Position numbers and translations under genes: made by a program
The notes under the pieces: model-generated
The model's database searches: none
What the model saw: only the letters and a program-made list of their open reading frames with translations
Told to the model about the DNA's origin: nothing
Shown here: positions 58,464 to 64,000 of the stretch, piece by piece
How the letters are laid out: each line of letters begins with the position of its first letter
How positions within the stretch are numbered: the first letter of the stretch is position 1
DNA from: Stomoxys calcitrans
Lineage: Eukaryota > Arthropoda > Insecta > Diptera > Muscidae
Assembly (NCBI RefSeq): GCF_963082655.1
Contig: NC_081552.1
Location: forward strand, 1,860,001 to 1,924,000
Direction: 5' to 3'
DNA: 64,000 nt

Positions 58464-59109
58464 AATCATAAATGGAACATACCAAAAACAGCCTACGACC
58501 CTCAGTCCTCAGCTCAAAGAGGGTGCTAAGAATCTCCGGAGGAGGAGAACAATAAATGAAATGAAAATTTGAACTTGGAATGTCCGTAGTCTTTACGAAA
58601 CTGGAAAGCTAAATAACACCATATGTGAGATGAAAAGACTTGGAATAAGTGGAACATGGTGGGAACGGGATGTGGAGATCAGAAAACTGTCGAGTATGCC
58701 ATTCAGGAAACCAGGAAGGCCTTCATAGAAGAGTCGTTGGAGTCATAGTTAATGTGAATGTAGCGGAATGAGTGAATGGATACGTACCAAGGTCAGTTAG
58801 AACCATGCTACTAAAAATTAATGCTTAACCACTTGGTATATGCATTATATAAGTGTACGCTCCTACAAGTGGCTCTAGTATGGAAGAGATTGAAGAATTC
58901 TACGGTGAAATCGAGAAATTGTTGAAAATGACAAAACCGCATGAAATAACGGTTATACAAGGTGACTTTAATGCGCACGTGGGCTAAACTTAAGTACCTG
59001 CAGTTACTGGGAAATATGGGCTAAGCTTAAGAAACGACCGGGGTGATAGACTGGTGCAATTCTGCCAAGAGCACAAGTTGAACATTACAAATACCATTTT
59101 ACCATACCA

Positions 59110-59365
59110 TACGACAAGCTAAATACTTTTATCACGATGTTTTGCTAACGTTTCGCTTCAACATATCAAACGGTAGCTATAAACGTAATATTATTGAACA
59201 TAGCTAAGTTTGTTTATCGTAAACCCTCTACCAGCTTCGTCTACGGTAGAAATACCTTCCTTTTGTTACAAAACCAGAAACTCTTTAATTGCAAAAGTGT
59301 TTCGATAGCCGCAAATAATTATTCGTTTACTGAATGAACCAATAATAATTCTCTTGTGTCTCTTC
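59110..59365. repeat. G repeat, copy 2
   Basis: Colinear with 45500-45745 (catatcaaacggtagct, aaaagtgtttcgatagccgc). It lies inside the LINE copy, so it is an insertion and mobile. No ends defined. Confidence 0.7.
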
Positions 59366-59507
59366 TACTAGTGAAAAAAGGTGAGTATTTGAGCACATGT
59401 ACCACGTAAACAAGAAAATAATCCCAAGCAGACTCATAGGCTTGCAAATAATTGCAATTGTGTGATCGTCACTGGTATAGACTTATTCTCACACACAACA
59501 TATGTTT

Positions 59508-60498
59508 CTTTACAACCACCACCGATGGATGAAAGTATATTCATTTTGTCATTCCGTTTGCATCGAAATATCCATTTCCAACCCTATAAAGTATATATAT
59601 TCTTGATCAGCGTAAAAATTTAAGACGATCTAGACTTGCCAGTCTGTCTGTCTGTTGAAATCACGCTACAGTCTTTAAAAATAGAGATATTGAGCTGAAA
59701 CTTTGCACAGAATCTTTTTTTGTCCTTAAGCAGGTTAAGTTCGAAGATGGGCTATATCGGACTATATCTTCATATAGCCCCCATAAAGACCGATCCGCCG
59801 ATTTAGATTAGGGCCCTTAAAGGGCGCATTTATTATCCGATTTTGCTGAAATTTGGGACAGCGATTTGTGTTAGGCCACTCGACATCCCTCTTCAATTTG
59901 GCTCATATCGGCCCAGATTTGGATATAGCTGCCATATAGACCGATCTCTTGATTTAAGGTCTTGCGCCCATAAAAGGTGCATTTATTATCCGATTTTGGT
60001 GAAATTTATTGTCATATCAGTCGATTTAAGGTTTTGGGCCATAAAAGGCGCATTTATTGTCCGATTTTGTCGAAATTTGGGACAGTGATTTGTTTTGTGC
60101 TCTTCGAAATTTTTTTGCAACTTGGCCCAATGCGGTCCAAATTTGGATATAGCTGCCATATAGACCGATATCTCGATTTAAAATCTTGGCCACATAAAAA
60201 GCGCACTTATAATCCGATTTCGCTGAAATTTGACACAGTGACTTATGTTAGGCTTTTGAAAATCTGTATCGTATATGGTGTATTTTTAGATATAGCTAAT
60301 AAAAAGGTCAATATTTTATTATACACAATTGAACAATCACTTTTACTTTTAGTATATGGTCCAAATCGGAACATATGTTGGTATAGCTGCTATGGGGCAT
60401 AAGGTATGAATTTTGCACCGGATTTTGATGAAAAGTACTCTGTCAAAACAAAGAAGTTAAAAGGCGTTAAGTTCGGCCTGGCCGAAGTCAGTATTTTG
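59508..60498 (-). mobile_element. HINE family B, long copy inside the LINE
   Basis: The inverted tail (accaccaccgatggatgaaag) is followed by cattttgtcattccgtttgc, the short microsatellite (agtctgtctgtctgttg), four or five units and the head-proximal segment ggtccaaatcggaacatatg. The hairpin at about 60472-60486 (ttcggcctggccgaa) is preceded by aaaaggcgttaag, the wording of a forward head, so the head is inverted with respect to the body or belongs to another copy. Confidence 0.7.
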
Positions 60499-61040
60499 AG
60501 CAGCTCGTACGGGTGCCAGTGGTAACACGGTATTTTTGAGGTTTCGGTACAAAAATTTTGGTATGTCCAATGACAAAAATCATTAGAGTTAGACACAAAC
60601 GGCTGCCAGGTACAAGAATTTCTAAGGCACATACATTGTTTGGTAACATATACGCGATAAAGAAATATACATCACAAAGTAGGTATTTCACAACAACTAC
60701 TACTAAAATCTGCTTATAATTCGTAAAAATTTGAGTTTGAATTGGGTTACAACATTAAATTGAACTTAGGATGCCAAGTTCAACATGCACAATCCATTTT
60801 AAACTTTTGACGTTAAATAAATTTATAAATAGAGAGAAACTAGTTGAAACCCCGAATAACTTGTTCTATATATCAAGAGTGAAAGGTATTGCCAGTATAA
60901 AAAAAACTTCTTATTGGTCACAAATTATTGCAGTTTTTATCGCAAAAACATGTATCTTTACCGTAAACAAAGTCAAACGTCTTTCTGTAAAAAAGTTTAC
61001 TTGGCGAAAATTTCCTTTATATCCAACGAATTATTTTTTT
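60499..61040. other. Unassigned sequence inside the LINE
   Basis: The frame 60771-61214 starts here but only its last third (from about 61045) is LINE; the rest has no known relation. Confidence 0.45.
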
Positions 61041-62091
61041 CTGGGTATAAACGCTGAGCTTGCAAATATCAACAGAGAGGACCTGGAGACCATATGGAGT
61101 TGTGTACAGTCCAATATAAGCAATATTACAAAACACATCCTAGGAAATCACAATGCACAAAGGCAGGAAGGATGGATTACTGAGGAAATCAAGGATCTTA
61201 AAATAGAACGCTGAAGACAGAATTATTAATTACGAAGGATGCTGGGAAGTAAACAGAGAGATTCGAAACGCAACTAGGTCTCCAAAAAATGCACACTTAC
61301 AACGGAAATGAAGGGAAATTGAAGCAGTGAAAAGCTAACATGATGACAACAACCTCGACAAGAAACTAAAGGAAGCATCGGGAATATATAGAAATTCTTC
61401 ACCAGATAGACTATGTGATGAAAACAACATTGCCGTGTTTGAGACGGCCGATAGAAAACCGATTTGGAAAGATTATGAAACAATGATGTTAAAAATGAAG
61501 AAAGGCCGCCCTACGTTGCTAGACAATAAGCTCTGACAGGAACAAGAATAAATAGCTGTGAAGTGGAGGAAGCAATAAATCTGCTTAAGGACAGAAAAGA
61601 GACTCCTTCAAAAGTTTTAAAATTGATTGATGGTAAAAACATTGGACTCTTAGAGACACTTTTTAACGATATATATGGCACTGGTCAATACCCCCTAGAT
61701 TGGCTTAAATCACCCTTTGTCACCATCCCAAGAAAGAGGAATCTAAGACTTATCAGTTTAATGAGTTTCTAAGAATAATTCATAAAAGAATGTACTCGTA
61801 ATGCAAAAAGTATATGAAAACCACACAATTTGGCATCAGAGAACTAATGGGTACAAGAGAAGCACTAATAAGTATTAAATTGCTAATCCAAAACTGTCGT
61901 GATGTACAAAATGATGTCCTCATGTATTTCATCGATTATGAAAAAGCAATTGATACCGTCCCACAGAGCAAATTCTTAGAAATTTCGATTTCAATCGGAA
62001 TTGAAGGAATATAAATAGGATGCATTAAAAACCTTTACTAGAGAATCAATACTAACAAGTCAAAAAACATGATCTTCAGCAGCAAAAATAA

Positions 62092-62356
62092 ACAAGTAAA
62101 AGCGTGCTAAGTTCGGCCGGGCCGAATCTTATATACCCTCAACCATGGCTCGCATTTGTCAAGTTCTTTGAGTGCCTTTTTATATAAGACAAGTAAAAAG
62201 GCATTATGTTCGGCCGGGCCGAACTTTGGATACCCACCACCTCCGGTATATATGAAAACCCGCTTTCGTCACAATCCGGTGAAAATTGGAAAACTTATGC
62301 ACCCAAATTCGACACGGATATTGAGTAGTCTATAAAATATAAGTAAAATATAAGTA
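62092..62356 (+). mobile_element. Two HINE heads in tandem (A, then B subtype)
   Basis: 62092-62187: A head with an intact hairpin (62113-62127) that stops after catttgtcaagttcttt. 62188-62356: B-subtype head (hairpin at 62210-62224, tacccaccacctccggtata) that stops in aaatataagtaa. Both read forward and neither has a body. Confidence 0.75.
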
Positions 62357-62890
62357 ACCCTCCACCATAAGATGGGGGGTATACTAATTTCGTCATTCTG
62401 TTTGTAATTACTCGAAATATTCGTCTGACATTTCGTCGATCGCGACATTTTATGTCGATCTAGCCATGTCCGTCAGTCTGTCCGTCCGTCCATCCGTCTG
62501 TCGAAAGCACGCTAACTTCCGAAGGAGTAAAGCTAGCCGCTTGAAATTTTGCACAAATACTTCTTATTAGTGTAGGTCGGTTGGTATTGTAAATGGGCCA
62601 TATCGGTCCATGTTTTGATATAGCTGCTATATAAACCGATCTTGCGTCTTGACTTCATGAGCCTCTAGAGGCAATTCTTATCCGATTGGAATGAAATTTC
62701 GCACAACGTGTTTTGTTATGATATCCAACAACTGTGCCAACTATGGTTCAAATCGGTTCATAACCTGATATAGCTGCCATATAACCCGATCTTGGGTCTT
62801 GACTTCTTGAGCCTCTAAAGGGCGCAATTCTTATCCGATTTGGCTGAAATTTTGCATGACGTATTTTATTCTTACTTTCAACAACTGTAT
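62357..62890 (-). mobile_element. HINE family A tail and units, inverted
   Basis: The inverted tail (accctccaccataagatggg), microsatellite (gtcagtctgtccgtccgtcc) and two units at about 153 bp spacing end at tttcaacaactgtat, where LINE sequence begins. It faces the two heads at 62092-62356. Confidence 0.8.
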
Positions 62891-63400
62891 AATAAATCGA
62901 CATGTCGATCGACAAACTCAATCTCAGAATTTCCAACAAAAATGTTAAGAGTTGTGGTATTATATCTTCCAAACATTAAAGCGTTAGATTTGGAGGGATT
63001 AATTCTTAAAGAGTTGACACAAGCCCGGTTAACAAACCTCCTCAAACCCCAGTTTATATCATTCTCAAGAATATCAGGTGTCGTAGGGCTGCCATTAAAT
63101 AGTAAGAAAATGTCATCAGCTAACATAAACGTTTCACAACTCGTAAAAGGAGTAAAACGATGCAAATCATTCACATAAAGGATAAATAAAAGTGGAGCCA
63201 CGATAGAACCTTGTGGTACTTCAGAATGAAGAGAAAGCATGCTTGAGTTTGCACCGTTCAGAACCACAGACTTAGATCTGTTACTTAAGTAAGAAAGTAT
63301 CAGTTTGCAGGCAGATGTAGAAAAATTGAAAAAATCACTCAATTTAGTAAGTAATCGAAAAAATGTATAAAATTGAAGGCTTTAGACAAAGCAAATCCGC
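62891..63400 (-). pseudogene. Jockey/CR1-type LINE reverse-transcriptase core fragment
   Basis: The minus frame runs from FALSKAF (about 63395-63375, motif A region) through FFNFSTSACKLILSYLSNRS, the motif B signature VPQGSIVAPLLFILYVNDLH and motif C MLADDIFLLF, to INPSKSNALMFGR. The ADD of motif C is intact, but motif A no longer shows a clear catalytic aspartate. It is cut at the left by the HINE A copy and at the right by a SINE. It belongs to a different family from the other LINEs here. Confidence 0.85.
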
Positions 63401-63403
63401 ATA

Positions 63404-63712
63404 TGACTAAACATGTCCGCATATGACTTTGAACGCCGGGGTTCGAATCCTGACGAGAACATGAAAAAAAATTTTACTAGCGGTGGTTATCCTCTCCTAA
63501 TGCTGGCGACATTTGTGTGATACTATGGCATGGAAAAAACTTCTCCCCAAAGAGGTGTTGCACTGCGGCACGACGTTAGGAATCGGCTATAAAAAGGAGA
63601 GAGTTCAAATTTAAATCGGTCTGCATACATTGAGATGTGAGAAGTTTGCCCCTGTTCCTTAATGAAATGTTCATCGGCAAACTTGCATTTTGCGGAAACC
63701 AAAATGTTGCTT
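63404..63712 (+). mobile_element. tRNA-derived SINE, copy 3
   Basis: The head has gttcgaatcctgacgagaac with a perfect B box; the A box is disturbed by a short direct repeat (catgtccgcatatgac/atccgcatatgac). The body (ccaaagaggtgttgcactgc, gagaagtttgcccctgttcc) agrees with copies 1 and 2. Confidence 0.8.
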
Positions 63713-64000
63713 CTTGTTTTAAATGTCGAAGTTGTATTATTTACATTATGTTTTATGTCCGACCGCAGCTTGACTGTCATTCGGTTCCCTCCCTCGTAAG
63801 TCATTAGATCAACATATTTTATCTAAAATGTCTTGTTGGTTGTTGCTAGTTTTAGCTTCGTCTGCGCCATAAACAAATTCACCCTCACGCATTGAAGGAG
63901 TCAAAAACTACTTTTCCATGACTACGTAGTCCCTGTACAAGTGCATATATGTGAGTGTACGTTGGTATGCATTGGAAAATGGTTGGCCAAAGAATTTCTT

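Larger units (their letters stand above)
58466..62091 (+). pseudogene. Non-LTR retrotransposon (RTE-like): endonuclease and RT pieces, interrupted
   Basis: 58550-59095 encodes the AP endonuclease in pieces: TWNVRSLYETGKLNNTICEM, YAPTSGSSMEEIEEFYGEIE and HEITVIQGDFNAHVG, where GDFNAHVG is a catalytic signature. Other repeats fill 59100-61040. From about 61045 the linker continues (LETIWSCVQSNISNITKHIL). The start of the RT follows at 61556-61750 (EEAINLLKDRKE, FNDIYGTGQYPLDWLKSPFV), and RT motif A lies at 61925-61955 (MYFIDYEKAID). A HINE head cuts it at 62092, before the YADD motif. Many stops and frameshifts. The post-RT tail of the same family is at 3055-3512. Confidence 0.85.

Noticed and set aside
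63918..63937. gactacgtagtccctgtac, similar to the possible hAT terminus at 11932-11946
   Set aside because: Only a short match, with none of the neighbouring motifs shared by the other two copies.

Overview
This window looks like repeat-dense, non-coding DNA from a calyptrate (probably muscid) fly. The basis is its AT-rich character, frequent (CA)n/(GT)n runs, and a repeat fauna that matches higher Diptera: DINE-1/INE-1-like elements carrying the (GTCC/GTCT)n core, cecropia/irritans-type and DD41D mariners, RNase-H LINEs and BEL/Pao. The species call is inference. I found no host exon, no tRNA or rRNA gene and no CRISPR array. Every protein match I can defend is to a transposable element.

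The dominant component, by eye about a third of the window, is a group of related non-autonomous elements that I call HINE-like (Helentron-associated, DINE-1-like). A complete copy has: a head with an odd palindrome (TTCGGCCGGGCCGAA in most families); a subterminal motif such as TATACCCTCCACCATGG; internal tandem units, often exactly 153 bp; a (GACAGACG)-type microsatellite; a conserved 'tatatatactttatggggtc' type stretch; and a tail hairpin whose 3' arm is the reverse complement of the head motif. The families differ in head and tail and are labelled A (CCTCCACCA), B (CCCACCACC), C (CCTACACCACCACTGTGG with a different AGTCGG hairpin) and D. I orient them head to tail as +. A further element type (E) has 131-bp tandem units and Helitron-like TC...CTAG ends.

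Layout. 1-1010: BEL/Pao remnant on the minus strand. 3-7 kb: LINE and HINE pieces. 7.4 kb: a 115-bp-arm palindrome. 10.5-12.5 kb: HINE A, a single copy of the arm of a fold-back element, a hAT-like end and pieces of B and E. 15-19.8 kb: a HINE cluster with a long 153-bp array, then a DD41D mariner remnant. 21.9-22.2 kb: a nearly perfect 147-bp-arm palindrome. 22.4-23.3 kb: an E element. 24.7-32.8 kb: a dense nest of HINE A/B/C, CAG-rich elements (F), a mariner with intact ends, DD41D, a tRNA-derived SINE and an RNase-H LINE. 34.1-36.5 kb: HINE A split by a recent LINE insertion with a perfect 12-bp target duplication. 36.6-42.6 kb and 44.3-50.5 kb: further HINE C/A/B chimeras. 51.6-55.4 kb: HINE A, C and B. 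57.7-63.7 kb: DD41D, a broken endonuclease/RT LINE interrupted by other repeats, HINE heads, a second RT fragment and a SINE.

The stretches between (about 7.7-10.5, 12.5-14.5, 19.8-21.5, 32.8-34.1, 42.6-44.3, 50.5-51.6, 52.5-53.8 and 55.4-57.7 kb) look single-copy, with homopolymers and dinucleotide repeats but no recognisable gene. They would fit a long intron or an intergenic spacer. The most interesting signals are the head/tail architecture and module shuffling of the HINE families, their 153-bp units, and a long fold-back locus (21865-22222) with a diverged single-arm relative 10 kb away, a possible source of hairpin RNA.
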